64,000 bases of DNA from Nocardia cyriacigeorgica (GCF_010868145.1 NZ_JAAGUY010000027.1:1-64000); one strand, 5' to 3'; positions 17,102-25,880 are shown, numbered from the stretch's first letter. A program made the numbers and translations. Notes: generated by a model from the sequence alone, not told the origin.

Positions 17102-17506
17102 TCACACTTCGACGACGTCGACCATGCTCTCCAACCCCCTGAAGTCGGCACCATTACGTGTGTACAGCGCGAGGCCACGAGCCGACGCGGTCGCCGCGAT
17201 GAGAAGGTCCATTCGGCGCGGCATCGGATTGCGGCCCGCGGCGATGGTCAAAGCCACCAGAGTCCCGTATCGAGTCGCCGCAGACTCATCGAACGGAAGC
17301 GGGTCGAACTCGACAATGGCCGCCGCCAACTGCTCGGTTCGGATTGCCCGCGAGGATGCGTCACGCGCCATGGCGACACCCTGTTGCAGCTCCGCCAGAG
17401 TGATCGCGGTGATCTCGGGCAGCACCGGCAGTACATCGGGATCCAGCACGCCGAGGTCCAGATATGTGCAGGTATCGAGGACACCCGTTTCCCGGCGGTC
17501 AGCCAC
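17102..17506 (-). CDS. vapC: VapC-type PIN domain toxin
   Basis: 134 residues. PIN-domain RNase: acidic residues in GVLDTCTYLDL near the N-terminus, ITLAELQQGVAMA in the centre, and RRMDLLIAATASARGLALYTRNGADFRGLESMV at the C-terminus. The three conserved acidic positions (D, E, D) are present, so it should be active. Start chosen at the GTG 17506, which overlaps the antitoxin stop by 8 bases; an ATG at 17533 would give a longer overlap. It forms a toxin-antitoxin operon with the upstream gene. Confidence 0.88.
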   Translation of the reverse strand: MADRRETGVLDTCTYLDLGVLDPDVLPVLPEITAITLAELQQGVAMARDASSRAIRTEQLAAAIVEFDPLPFDESAATRYGTLVALTIAAGRNPMPRRMDLLIAATASARGLALYTRNGADFRGLESMVDVVEV

Positions 17507-17777
17507 GCGAGCGCTGCCACGGGTCGTCGTCATCGACGCGATCCTCGGTCCCGAAGAATTCGTCCGCCTCTTGCCGCATGGCCGCATAGTCGACACGCGG
17601 CAATCGCCGATGCCGCGCAACCAGCTCATGTGCCGTTATCCGCCGCCGTCGAGCGACCGGCCGCACCTCGGCCACCTCGACCCCATTGCGGGTCACCACA
17701 TACGTTTCACCGGCCTCGACCGCGTCCATAACAGCAGCCGAGTTGTTCCGTAGCTCACGCTGGGTGATCGTCTTCAT
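17499..17777 (-). CDS. vapB: Phd/YefM-type antitoxin of the VapC toxin
   Basis: 92 residues. The N-terminal Phd/YefM domain reads MKTITQRELRNNSAAVMDAVEAGETYVVTRNGVEVAEVRPV, a dimeric DNA-binding fold. The C-terminus (ARHRRLPRVDYAAMRQEADEFFG) is the charged, flexible toxin-neutralising part. The ATG at 17777 follows GGTGGG. A 12-bp inverted repeat directly upstream is a plausible autoregulatory operator. A longer frame upstream is not supported. Confidence 0.88.
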   Translation of the reverse strand: MKTITQRELRNNSAAVMDAVEAGETYVVTRNGVEVAEVRPVARRRRITAHELVARHRRLPRVDYAAMRQEADEFFGTEDRVDDDDPWQRSRG

Positions 17778-17789
17778 CCCACCAGTGTA

Positions 17790-17820
17790 GCCACGTGTAG
17801 CACACCGGGCTACATGTGGC
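17790..17820. promoter_or_regulatory. Toxin-antitoxin operator
   Basis: Arms GCCACGTGTAGC (17790-17801) and GCTACATGTGGC (17809-17820) form an inverted repeat with one mismatch around a 7-base spacer, just upstream of the antitoxin ATG. This is the usual place for autorepression by Phd-type antitoxins. Confidence 0.75.
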
Positions 17821-17907
17821 GGAACCACTGGGCCGCCAGTGACTCGGTCACCGGAGCGGTACCCAGTCGCGGCGATCGACGGCCACGCCGGGTACCGCAC
17901 TGACAAC

Positions 17908-19089
17908 TCAGTTGGCGGACAACACCAACCCCGAGGTCGGGACGCCCGTGCCCGCGGTGACCACAATGTTGGTCAGGTCGTCGACTTGGTTGACGGAGGT
18001 GCCACGAATCTGGCGGACGGCTTCGGCGATGCCGTTCATTCCGTGGATGTAGGCCTCACCGAGCTGGCCGCCGTGGGTGTTGAGGGGCAGGCGGCCGCCT
18101 AGTTCGATGGCGCCGTCGGCGATGAAGTCCTTGGCTTCGCCGCGGGCGCAGAAACCGAGCTCCTCCAGCTGCATCAGCACGAACGGGGTGAAGTGGTCGT
18201 AGAGGATGGCAGCCTGCATGTCCTCCGGACGCAGGCCGCTCTGCGACCACAGTTGGTCGCCGACCAGGCCCATTTCCGGGAGTCCGGTCATGGCATCGCG
18301 GTAGTAGCTGGTCATGACGTACTGGTCGGCGCCGCTGCCCTGGGCGGCAGCGGTGATGACGGCCGCGCGGTTGGGCAGATCCTTGGCCCGCTCCACACTC
18401 GTCACCACGATGGCCACGCCACCGTCGGACTCCTGGCAGCAGTCCAGCAGATGCAGTGGTTCGGCGATCCAGCGCGAATTCTGGTGATCCTCTAGCGTGA
18501 TCGGCTTGCCGTAGAAGAAGGCATCCGGATTCACCGCGGCATGCTTACGGTCGGCGACGGCGACGCGGCCGAAATCGGCACTGGTGGCGCCATATACGTG
18601 CATATACCGGCGCGCGACCATGGCGACCTGCGCGGCAGGCGTGCCGAGCCCCTGCGGGTACGACCAGCCCGCATCCACACCCGATGAGGTGGGCGCGGCC
18701 GCCAACGCGGTGGAGAACTGACCGAACCGCGACTCCGACCGCTCGTTGAACGCCCGGTACGCCACAACGACATCCGCCACACCGGTGGCCACGGCCATGG
18801 CGGCCTGCTGCACCGTCGCACACGCCGCACCGCCGCCATAACCGATGTGGCTGAAGAACTTCAGCTGCGGAATACCCACCGCACGCGCGACCGCGGCCTG
18901 GGTGTTGGTGTCCATGGTGAAGGTGGTCAGGCCGTCGACATCGGCCGGTGTGAGCCCGGCGTCGGCGAGTGCCGCGGTGACCGCCTCGGCGGCCAGCCGA
19001 AGTTCGCTGCGGCCGGAGTTCTTGGAGAAGTCGGTGGCGCCGATACCCACGATCGCCGCCCGGCCCGACAGGGCCGACTGTGCACTCAT
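17908..19089 (-). CDS. ltp2: Ltp2 thiolase-like steroid side-chain retro-aldolase
   Basis: 393 residues. Non-decarboxylating thiolase/SCP-x family: AAIVGIGATDFSKNSGRSELRLAAEAVTAAL, GYGGGAACATVQQAAMAVATG, SDGGVAIVVTS, AILYDHFTPFVLMQLEELGFC and NTHGGQLGEAYIHGMNGIAEAVRQIRG. It lacks the classical thiolase catalytic cysteine context. The two tyrosines (ILYDHF and EAYIHG) match the pair implicated in Ltp2 retro-aldol cleavage. By family it removes the last side-chain carbons as propionyl-CoA from the 17-hydroxy C22 steroid-CoA, together with the DUF35 part of ChsH2. It follows chsH1 without a gap and is the last gene of the steroid operon. Confidence 0.92.
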   Translation of the reverse strand: MSAQSALSGRAAIVGIGATDFSKNSGRSELRLAAEAVTAALADAGLTPADVDGLTTFTMDTNTQAAVARAVGIPQLKFFSHIGYGGGAACATVQQAAMAVATGVADVVVAYRAFNERSESRFGQFSTALAAAPTSSGVDAGWSYPQGLGTPAAQVAMVARRYMHVYGATSADFGRVAVADRKHAAVNPDAFFYGKPITLEDHQNSRWIAEPLHLLDCCQESDGGVAIVVTSVERAKDLPNRAAVITAAAQGSGADQYVMTSYYRDAMTGLPEMGLVGDQLWSQSGLRPEDMQAAILYDHFTPFVLMQLEELGFCARGEAKDFIADGAIELGGRLPLNTHGGQLGEAYIHGMNGIAEAVRQIRGTSVNQVDDLTNIVVTAGTGVPTSGLVLSAN

Positions 19090-19515
19090 CTAGGCACCTG
19101 CTTCCGAAGGCCGAATGGCGATAACAGTGGTGGCGACGATGTGGTCACCGAGGCTGTCGCGCCCGGTGACGGCGATGTGGATGTCGTCGCCCTCGATGGC
19201 GGTCACCTTGCCGGTGAGGGTGAGGGTGTCGCCCGCGTAGAGCGGCACACCGAGGCGCAGCGCGATCTTCTTCACGACCGTGCGCGGGCCCGACCAATCG
19301 GTGACGAAGCGCTGCACCAGACCGGTATCGGTGAGGATATTGACGAATATGTCCTTGGAGCCGCGCTCGACCGCCTTGTCACGGTCGTGGTGCACATCCT
19401 GGAAATCCCTTGTGGCAAGAGCGGAGCTGATGACGAAGGTGGGGTCCGCGTGGATCACCAGCTCCGGCAATTCGGTACCGACCGCGATGGTGGCCGGTTC
19501 GATGGTGGCGGTCAT
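19090..19515 (-). CDS. chsH1: ChsH1, MaoC-like steroid enoyl-CoA hydratase subunit
   Basis: 141 residues. A single hot-dog MaoC domain with the hydratase-2 motif STALATRDFQDVHHDRDKAVERGSKDIFVNIL, which carries the catalytic Asp and His. The second half has YAGDTLTLTGKVTAIEGDDIHIAVTGRDSLG. In M. tuberculosis ChsH1 pairs with the N-terminal domain of ChsH2 to hydrate the C22 enoyl-CoA intermediate of cholesterol side-chain breakdown. The start overlaps the chsH2 stop by 4 bases (ATGA). Confidence 0.92.
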   Translation of the reverse strand: MTATIEPATIAVGTELPELVIHADPTFVISSALATRDFQDVHHDRDKAVERGSKDIFVNILTDTGLVQRFVTDWSGPRTVVKKIALRLGVPLYAGDTLTLTGKVTAIEGDDIHIAVTGRDSLGDHIVATTVIAIRPSEAGA

Positions 19516-20462
19516 GCGTCGATCACCTTCCAGAACGGCAGGGCCGTCTCGTCGTCGAGTTTCTCGAAGTCCACCTGCACCGGCAGCCCGACCTCGACCT
19601 TGTCGGGGTCGATCCCGCGGAGCTCACCGAGCATGCGCACGCCTTCGTCCAATTCGACGAGCGCCACCACGAACGGCAGCTGCCTGCCTGGCACCTTCGG
19701 TGCGTGATGCACGACGTAGCTGAACACCGTGCCGCGGCCCGAGGCGACCCGATAGCCGGTCGGTTCGGACTTGTCCTGCCAGATCGCTGGGATCGGCGGA
19801 TGCCGCAAAGTGCCATCGGGCAGCTGCTGGATCCGCAGCTCGCCCACCAAGGTTCCGGCCCAGAAGAATTCGGTATCCCGCGAGACCAGTGGCCGCACCC
19901 GGTTGGCGGTGTCGGGCTCCGGCTCCTTGGCGTGGGTACCGGTGCCGGGCGCGAACTTCAGCATGCGGAACAGCATTTCGGTGACCAGCTCGTCACCGAC
20001 GTACCAGCGCGTCTGGAAGGTGATGAACCAGCCCTCGCCGAGCCCGGTGCGCTTGGGCCCGGTGATATCGGTGAGCGCACTGGTGACGGTGACCCGCTCC
20101 CCCGGCACCAGGTACCGGTGATAGGTCTGCTCACAGTTGGTGCCGACGATCGAAGTGAAACCTGCCTCGTCGAGCAGCTCGATGGTGGCGTTCATCGGGT
20201 CATCGGCGGCACGCTGACCGTGCAAGCCGGGCATGGTCCACACCTGCGCCATCGCGGGCGGGGCGACGATGCCCGCGAAACCCGCAGCGCGGGCGGCCTC
20301 CTCGTCGGCGTAGATCGGGTTGTTGTCGCCGATCGCCTCCAGCCAGTTGTTGATCATCGGCTGGTTCACCGGGTCGCGGCCCGCGCGATGCGAGGACTCG
20401 CCCGTCGCGATGATCCGCTCGCCGGCCGCGGTGATCTGTTCCGGAGTGAGTGTTTCCGGCAC
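19512..20462 (-). CDS. chsH2: ChsH2, MaoC/DUF35 fusion subunit
   Basis: 316 residues. The N-terminal MaoC-like half (MINNWLEAIGDNNPIYADEEAARAAGF, then YHRYLVPGERVTVTSALTDI) has Asn where active hydratases carry the catalytic His, so it is probably the structural partner of ChsH1. The C-terminal half (from about residue 190: TGYRVASGRGTVFSYVVHHAPKVPGRQLPFVVALVELDEGVRMLG) is a DUF35 OB-fold domain that partners Ltp2. The cysteines expected of a zinc ribbon are absent. The start is GTG with AAAGGAG upstream. By family the protein bridges hydration and retro-aldol steps of C22 steroid-CoA. Confidence 0.92.
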   Translation of the reverse strand: MPETLTPEQITAAGERIIATGESSHRAGRDPVNQPMINNWLEAIGDNNPIYADEEAARAAGFAGIVAPPAMAQVWTMPGLHGQRAADDPMNATIELLDEAGFTSIVGTNCEQTYHRYLVPGERVTVTSALTDITGPKRTGLGEGWFITFQTRWYVGDELVTEMLFRMLKFAPGTGTHAKEPEPDTANRVRPLVSRDTEFFWAGTLVGELRIQQLPDGTLRHPPIPAIWQDKSEPTGYRVASGRGTVFSYVVHHAPKVPGRQLPFVVALVELDEGVRMLGELRGIDPDKVEVGLPVQVDFEKLDDETALPFWKVIDA

Positions 20463-20486
20463 GCGCTGCTCCTTTGTTCTCGTTGG

Positions 20487-21650
20487 CTATCTCGGCACGC
20501 GCGGCAGGCGCAGACCGGCGGAGGCGACGAGTTCACGCATGACCTCGTTGACGCCGCCACCGAAGGTGACGACCAGGTTCTGTTTGGTGCGCCGGTCCAG
20601 CCAGGTCAGCAGTTCGGCGGTGGCCGGTTCGGCGGGATCTCCGTAGCGGCCGACGATCTCCTCCACCAGCCGCCCCGCTTCCTGGAGCGATTCGGTGGAG
20701 TAGATCTTGGTGGCGGAAGCGTCCGCGATGACCTGGGATTCATCGCCGCTGCCGTGGGTGGCGGCGACCTGCCAGTTCAACAGTTCATTCAGCCGCACCA
20801 TGGCGTGGATGCGGCCGAGGGAGCGTCGGATGTCGGGCTCGTCGAGCAGGCCGAGCGGGCGAGCCCACTGGACGACCTTGTCGTAGAGCTGCTCGATCTT
20901 GCCGGACGGTCCGAGGCTGACCCGCTCGTGGTTGAGCTGGGTCGTGATCAGCTTCCAGCCCCGATTCTCCTCGCCGACCAGCATGTTCGCCGGGACGCGG
21001 ACACTGTCGAAATAGGTGGCGTTGGTGTGGTGGGCGCCGTCACAGGTGATGATCGGCGTCCAGGAGTAGCCGGGGTCCTTGGTGTCGGCGATCAGGATCG
21101 TGATGCCGCGATGGCGTGATTCCACCGATCCGGTGCGGCAGGCCAGCCAGACGTAGTCGGCCTCATGCGCGCCGGTGGTGAAGATCTTCTGCCCGTTGAC
21201 GATCCAATCGCCTGACTCGTCACGCACCGCGCTGGTGCGCAACGACGCCAGATCGGTACCGGCCTCCGGTTCGGAGTAGCCGATGGCGAAATGGATGTCA
21301 CCGGACAGGATGCCGGGCAGGAACTTCTGCTTCTGTTCCTCGGTACCGAACTGCTGCAACGTCGGGCCGACGGTCAGCAGAGTGACCAGCGGCAACGGCA
21401 CATCGGCACGGACGGCCTCGTTGAAGAAGATCTGCTGCTCGACCGGGCCGAAACCCTGGCCGCCGTACTCCTTTGGCCAGCCGACACCGAGCCAGCCATC
21501 GCGGCCCATCCGGCGCACCACCTCGCGGTAGGCGTCGCCGTGCCGGTTCACCGCCATGGCGGCTTCTTCTTCCGGGGTGACGAGATCGGCGAAGTAGGAA
21601 CGCAATTCGTCGCGCAGCCGCCGCTGCTCGACGGTCAGATCGATGAACAT
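20487..21650 (-). CDS. fadE29: FadE29 (ChsE2) acyl-CoA dehydrogenase subunit
   Basis: 387 residues, the same length as M. tuberculosis FadE29. The acyl-CoA dehydrogenase fold is complete: helical N-terminus MFIDLTVEQRRLRDEL, FAIGYSEPEAGTDLASLRTSA and GDWIVNGQKIFTTGAHEADYVWLACRT in the beta domain, VSLGPSGKIEQLYDKVV, and C-terminal helices ending FGGGVNEVMRELVASAGL. FadE28-FadE29 form a heterotetramer that dehydrogenates the three-carbon side chain of steroid-CoA. The frame stays open 155 codons upstream of the ATG at 21650, but that extension is the antisense-free alternate reading of fadE28 and has no conserved features. It overlaps fadE28 by 16 bases. Confidence 0.92.
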   Translation of the reverse strand: MFIDLTVEQRRLRDELRSYFADLVTPEEEAAMAVNRHGDAYREVVRRMGRDGWLGVGWPKEYGGQGFGPVEQQIFFNEAVRADVPLPLVTLLTVGPTLQQFGTEEQKQKFLPGILSGDIHFAIGYSEPEAGTDLASLRTSAVRDESGDWIVNGQKIFTTGAHEADYVWLACRTGSVESRHRGITILIADTKDPGYSWTPIITCDGAHHTNATYFDSVRVPANMLVGEENRGWKLITTQLNHERVSLGPSGKIEQLYDKVVQWARPLGLLDEPDIRRSLGRIHAMVRLNELLNWQVAATHGSGDESQVIADASATKIYSTESLQEAGRLVEEIVGRYGDPAEPATAELLTWLDRRTKQNLVVTFGGGVNEVMRELVASAGLRLPRVPR

Positions 21651-22696
21651 CTGGCCCCCAATCGGTCGAGGCGCAGGGACTCCCCGCCCAGCCAGCGGGC
21701 GATGTCTTTGGCCTGGGAGTAGTAACGGTGCATCGAATGCGTCACGTCGACGCCGATACCACCGTGCAGGTGATGGCACTTCTGCATGACGCGCGGCAGT
21801 TCCGCGGCCACGGTGTAGGCGAGTACATCCAGATCGTCGTCGATCCTTGACTCGTGTTCGGGACTCGGTTCTTCCTGAGCCAGCGCCCAGTTCGCGGAGA
21901 CGGCGGCGGCATGCAGGGTGCGCGAAACCACGTAGATGTCCGCGATCTGCTGGGCCACCGCCTGGAACTCCGCCAGCGGCCTGCCGAACTGCTGACGAGT
22001 GCGCACATGCTCGGCGGTGAGCTTCAGCGCGCCATCCAGCAGGCCGTCGGCGACGGCTCCGATCGAGGCCAGCGCCGACCGATGCAGATCGGCGAGACCC
22101 TCGGGCAGCAACCAATCGGCCGGAATCTCGACCGAATCGAACCGCAGGGTGAATTCGGGCATCGCCCCGGAGACCGGTGATGCGGTGCGGGTGATGCCGT
22201 CCGCACCGGAATCCACCACGGCCACACCGGCATCGGTGGGCACCAGGATCCAGCGCGCCTGCTCGGCGTAGGGCACACCGACCTTGTGACCGGTGATGCG
22301 CACCTTGCCGCCATCGGCGACGGCCTCGGTCTCCGGCTTCGTCGTGAAGGGGGCACCCGGCTCGTGTAAGGCCGCCGTCAGGATGGCGCCCTCCGCAACC
22401 GCGGGGAACACCGCCTCCGCCACCGAATCCGGTGCACCGAGCAAGGCGAGCACGCCGAACCCGAAGGTCGGCAAGGCAGGCACCGCGACGGCGTCGGTGG
22501 CCAGTTCGGTCAGCAGCACCGAAACCGCGGCCACGCCCATCTCGTCACCACCGAAACGCTCCGGCAGGGCCACCGCGGGCAGCCCGGTATCCACCAGGGG
22601 CTGCCACAATTCGACGTCGCGTGCCGATTCACGCTCCAGCAAACTCACGACGACCTCGGCCACGGCGTCCTGGGCCTCGTCTCTGGTGAAGTCCAC
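21635..22696 (-). CDS. fadE28: FadE28 (ChsE1) acyl-CoA dehydrogenase subunit
   Basis: 353 residues from a GTG preceded by GGAG six bases upstream. Shorter and more divergent than FadE29, as expected for the partner subunit: DFTRDEAQDAVAEVVVSLLERE, WQPLVDTGLPAVALPERFGGDEMG, LTAALHEPGAPF, and the C-terminal DLDVLAYTVAAELPRVMQKCHHLHGGIGVDVTHSMHRYYSQAKDIARWLGG. Partners FadE29 in the alpha2beta2 enzyme acting on 3-oxo-4-pregnene-20-carboxyl-CoA. An upstream in-frame ATG at 22735 would add 13 residues and has weaker support. Gap to fadE34 is 60 bases. Confidence 0.9.
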   Translation of the reverse strand: MDFTRDEAQDAVAEVVVSLLERESARDVELWQPLVDTGLPAVALPERFGGDEMGVAAVSVLLTELATDAVAVPALPTFGFGVLALLGAPDSVAEAVFPAVAEGAILTAALHEPGAPFTTKPETEAVADGGKVRITGHKVGVPYAEQARWILVPTDAGVAVVDSGADGITRTASPVSGAMPEFTLRFDSVEIPADWLLPEGLADLHRSALASIGAVADGLLDGALKLTAEHVRTRQQFGRPLAEFQAVAQQIADIYVVSRTLHAAAVSANWALAQEEPSPEHESRIDDDLDVLAYTVAAELPRVMQKCHHLHGGIGVDVTHSMHRYYSQAKDIARWLGGESLRLDRLGARCSSI

Positions 22697-22756
22697 GCTT
22701 ATCTCCAGTCGTTCGTACTCGAAGCCCAAGGCCACATGTGCTGTTCGCGCATCCGG

Positions 22757-25015
22757 CTACCCCGCATCCCGCGGCAGCCCGAGGATCCGCTCACCGGCGA
22801 GGGTCAGCAGGATCTGCTCGGTGCCGCCAGCGATCGACAGGCAGCGGGTGAGCAGGAACTCTTTGGTCGCCTCGGTCTCCAGCGCGCCTGCCGCGCCCGT
22901 CACTTCGACAGCGAATTCGGCGACGGCCTGCCGGTGGCGCACACCGACGAGCTTGCGCACGCTGCTCTGCGGGCCCGCGTCGGCGCCGGCCAGAATCCGC
23001 GCCGCACCCCGCTGCTCCAGCAGCAGACCGGCGATCGCGTCGGCGACGAAACCGCCGAGACGATCATTGATCAACTCGGCGCCAGGGCCGGTCGCGGGAA
23101 GTTTGTCGACGAGTTCCTCGAGCACCTGGCCGATACCCTTGCCGCCCATCGCGATCCGCTCGGCAGACAGGGTGGAGCGGGAGATCTTCCAGCCGTTGCC
23201 GAGTGCGCCGACCACGCACTCGTCGGGCACGAAGACATCGTCGAGGAAGACCTCGCTGAACTTCGCCTCACCGGTGATCTGCACCAGCGGACGGATCTCG
23301 ATGCCCGCGCTGCGCATATCCACCAGGAAGTAGCTGATGCCCTTGTGCTTGGGCGCCTCCGGATCGGTGCGGGCCAGACAGATGCCCCAGTTGGCGGCGT
23401 CGGCCAGCGAGGTCCATACCTTCTGGCCGCGCAGCATCCAGCCACCGTCGACCTTGGTGGCGGTGGTGCGCAATGCGGCGAGATCGGAACCGGCCCCCGG
23501 CTCGCTGAACAGCTGACACCAGATGACGTCGCCGTGCAGGGTCGGCCAGACGAACCGCTCGATCTGCTCGGGGGTGCCGTGTTGCAGCAGGGTGGGCACC
23601 GCCCAGCCGCCGATCGCCAGATCCGGCGCCTCCAGTCCGGCGCGGGCGAGTTCCTCGGAGATGACCAAACCCGTCATCGGGTCGGCGCCGCGGCCGTAGG
23701 GCGTTGGCCAGTGCGGCATGGCCAGGCCGGCCTCGACGAGGGCCGTGTGCTGTTGCTCGATGGGCAGTGCCGCGATCTTGGCGACCTCGGCGGCGAGGCC
23801 GCTGACCGCCTCGCCCGTTTCCAGCGAAACAGCGGCGACGTTGCCGACAGCCGCCGCCACACCCACCGCGGCGCCGATCCCTTCACCGGACGATCCGGTG
23901 TCGGCGGCCACGTCGGCGAGGATGCGATCGGCACCGGTGGTCCGGCGTGCACCCGCCCTTGTGAGTTCGGTGACGCGGGCGCGCCAGTACCCGGCGCCGC
24001 CGAGCAACTGCCGCAGCGCCACCGCGCGGCGCAGGTAGAAGTGGGCGTCGTGCTCCCAGGTGAAGCCGATGCCGCCGAGGACCTGGATACAGTCCTTGGC
24101 GGTGTCGACCGCGGCGTCGAGCGAGATGGCGGCGGCGATGGCCGTGGCGATCGGGAGTTCGGCGCCGGAACCGGCACGAGCATCGTCGGCGGCCGCGGCG
24201 GCGTCGGCGGCGGCCGCGCGGATCAGTTCGGTCCGGCACAGCATCCACGCGCAGATGTGCTTGACGGCCTGGAAGGTGCCGATCACCTTGCCGAACTGCT
24301 CGCGCACCTTGGCGTATTCGACCGCGGTCTCCAGGCACCAGCCGGCCACACCGGCCAGTTCGGCGGTGGCCAGCAGCACGATCAGGTCTTCGACGGCGAA
24401 GGCGGGCGCGAACACGTCGGCGGTGGGCACCGGCACATCGGCACAGCGCACCCGGGCCAGCGGGGTGCTCGGGTCCAGCGGCTCCAGCGGTTCGATGGTC
24501 AGACCCTCGGCGTCGGCGGGAACCAGACACCAGCGCGAACCGTCGGCAACGCGCACCGGCAGCAGCACCGCGGTGCCGGGGGCGGCGCCGAGCACCGTCT
24601 CCCAGACGCCGGTGAGCACCAGGTCGCCGTTCGCGCTCTCCCGTACGGGTGCGACAGCGGCTAAAGTGCTTCCCGACTCGACAACGGTGTCGAGCGCGAC
24701 ACCGCACGGCTGTTCCTCGTCCAGTCGTCCGCCGGTCACCACACCGGCCAACGCGGTGGTGAGCACCGGTCCGCCGACCAGATCGTGCGCGGCCTGCTCT
24801 ACCAGCACGGCGAGATCAGTGATCGATCCACCCGCGCCGCCCGCATGCTCGTCGACCGCGACCTGGAAGATCCCGAGTTCGGTCAGCGGACCCCAGTACG
24901 TGCGCCAGAAGCCGGTCGTGTCGTCCCGCATTGTTGCAATCGGACGTACCGCTGCAGCCCATCCGCTCATCGACTCCTGAACGGCTTTATGCTCGTCAGT
25001 GGTGGCGATGGTCAC
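22757..25015 (-). CDS. fadE34: FadE34 (ChsE3) double-domain acyl-CoA dehydrogenase
   Basis: 752 residues, two acyl-CoA dehydrogenase domains fused. The first half (to about residue 370) includes VDEHAGGAGGSITDLAVLVEQ and GGIGFTWEHDAHFYLRRAVAL; the second includes MPHWPTPYGRGADPMTGLVISEELARAG, CQLFSEPGAGSDLAALRTTATKVDGGWMLRGQKVWTS and the closing LSIAGGTEQILLTLAGERILGLPRD. M. tuberculosis FadE34 acts on the five-carbon side chain of steroid-CoA. In both species it is divergent from kstR. Here it is also the first gene of the chsE/chsH/ltp2 operon, whereas in M. tuberculosis those genes lie separately. Confidence 0.92.
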   Translation of the reverse strand: MTIATTDEHKAVQESMSGWAAAVRPIATMRDDTTGFWRTYWGPLTELGIFQVAVDEHAGGAGGSITDLAVLVEQAAHDLVGGPVLTTALAGVVTGGRLDEEQPCGVALDTVVESGSTLAAVAPVRESANGDLVLTGVWETVLGAAPGTAVLLPVRVADGSRWCLVPADAEGLTIEPLEPLDPSTPLARVRCADVPVPTADVFAPAFAVEDLIVLLATAELAGVAGWCLETAVEYAKVREQFGKVIGTFQAVKHICAWMLCRTELIRAAAADAAAAADDARAGSGAELPIATAIAAAISLDAAVDTAKDCIQVLGGIGFTWEHDAHFYLRRAVALRQLLGGAGYWRARVTELTRAGARRTTGADRILADVAADTGSSGEGIGAAVGVAAAVGNVAAVSLETGEAVSGLAAEVAKIAALPIEQQHTALVEAGLAMPHWPTPYGRGADPMTGLVISEELARAGLEAPDLAIGGWAVPTLLQHGTPEQIERFVWPTLHGDVIWCQLFSEPGAGSDLAALRTTATKVDGGWMLRGQKVWTSLADAANWGICLARTDPEAPKHKGISYFLVDMRSAGIEIRPLVQITGEAKFSEVFLDDVFVPDECVVGALGNGWKISRSTLSAERIAMGGKGIGQVLEELVDKLPATGPGAELINDRLGGFVADAIAGLLLEQRGAARILAGADAGPQSSVRKLVGVRHRQAVAEFAVEVTGAAGALETEATKEFLLTRCLSIAGGTEQILLTLAGERILGLPRDAG

Positions 25016-25050
25016 AGTACATACCGCCTTTCCGGCGTGACTCCCACACC

Positions 25051-25064
25051 TAGAACATGTTCTA
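25051..25064. promoter_or_regulatory. KstR operator
   Basis: TAGAACATGTTCTA is a perfect 14-bp palindrome and fits the KstR consensus TNNAACNNGTTNNA. It lies 36 bases upstream of fadE34 and 155 bases upstream of kstR, so it can control both divergent transcripts. Confidence 0.92.
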
Positions 25065-25218
25065 ATATCCTGGCCGGGCGTAAGTCAAGCGTTGCTTTCG
25101 TCCAGCAGGATCGAATGCGCACGACCCACCGACCCGAGCGGGTCCGGCGCGAGTGGCAGCCCGCGAATCCACGTGGGCACCGCACTCCGCCGCGCCCGAC
25201 ACGAAAGGACCTGCACCA

Positions 25219-25875
25219 ATGGCCAGCCCCTCCCGTTCGCAGCCGGCCGACTCGAACGGGGCGCCCGCATCGGGCACCCGAGCCGCCGTGACCACGCTCA
25301 GCGAGGACGAGCTGAGCTCCACCGCGCAGCGCGAACGCCGCAAGCGCATCCTCGATGCGACGCTGGCACTGGCCTCCAAGGGCGGATACGACGCGGTGCA
25401 GATGCGCGCCGTCGCCGAACGCGCGGACGTCGCGGTCGGCACGCTGTACCGCTACTTCCCCTCCAAGGTGCACCTGCTGGTGTCGGCGCTGTCGCGGGAG
25501 TTCGAGCAGATCGAGGGCAAGCGCAAGCCCCTGGCCGGGCAGACCCCGCGCGAACGGATGCATCTGCTGCTGACCCAGATCACCCGGATGATGCAGCGCG
25601 ACCCGCTGCTCACCGAGGCCATGACCCGTGCGTTCATGTTCGCCGACGCCTCCGCCGCCGCCGAGGTCGACCGAGTCGGCAAGGTGATGGACCGGGTCTT
25701 CGCCCGTGCCATGAACGACGGCGAACCCACCGAACGTCAGCTGGCCATCGCCCGCGTCATCAGCGACGTGTGGCTGTCGAACCTGGTGGCCTGGCTCACC
25801 CGCAGGGCTTCCGCGACCGACGTCACCGAACGCCTCGAGCTGACCGTCGACCTGCTGCTGGGAAACAACTCCTGA
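25219..25875 (+). CDS. kstR: KstR, TetR-type repressor of steroid catabolism
   Basis: 218 residues. The HTH region SSTAQRERRKRILDATLALASKGGYDAVQMRAVAERADVAVGTLYRYFPSKVHLLVSALSREFE and the ligand domain MMQRDPLLTEAMTRAFMFADASAAAEVDRVGKVMDRVF match mycobacterial KstR closely. KstR represses cholesterol side-chain and upper-ring genes and is released by 3-oxo-cholestenoyl-CoA-type metabolites. The ATG at 25219 (AAAGGA upstream) is preferred to 25153. The position next to fadE34 and the palindrome between them match the M. tuberculosis Rv3573c/Rv3574 locus. Confidence 0.95.
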   Translation: MASPSRSQPADSNGAPASGTRAAVTTLSEDELSSTAQRERRKRILDATLALASKGGYDAVQMRAVAERADVAVGTLYRYFPSKVHLLVSALSREFEQIEGKRKPLAGQTPRERMHLLLTQITRMMQRDPLLTEAMTRAFMFADASAAAEVDRVGKVMDRVFARAMNDGEPTERQLAIARVISDVWLSNLVAWLTRRASATDVTERLELTVDLLLGNNS

Positions 25876-25880
25876 GCAAG

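Noticed and set aside
20487..22115. Apparent 542-residue FadE29 with a long N-terminal extension, which might be a fusion or frameshift
   Set aside because: The extra 155 codons overlap fadE28 in another frame and are Arg-rich. The ATG at 21650 gives exactly the family length.
22736..24664. 642-codon plus-strand frame opposite fadE34
   Set aside because: Antisense shadow; fadE34 has conserved dehydrogenase motifs throughout.
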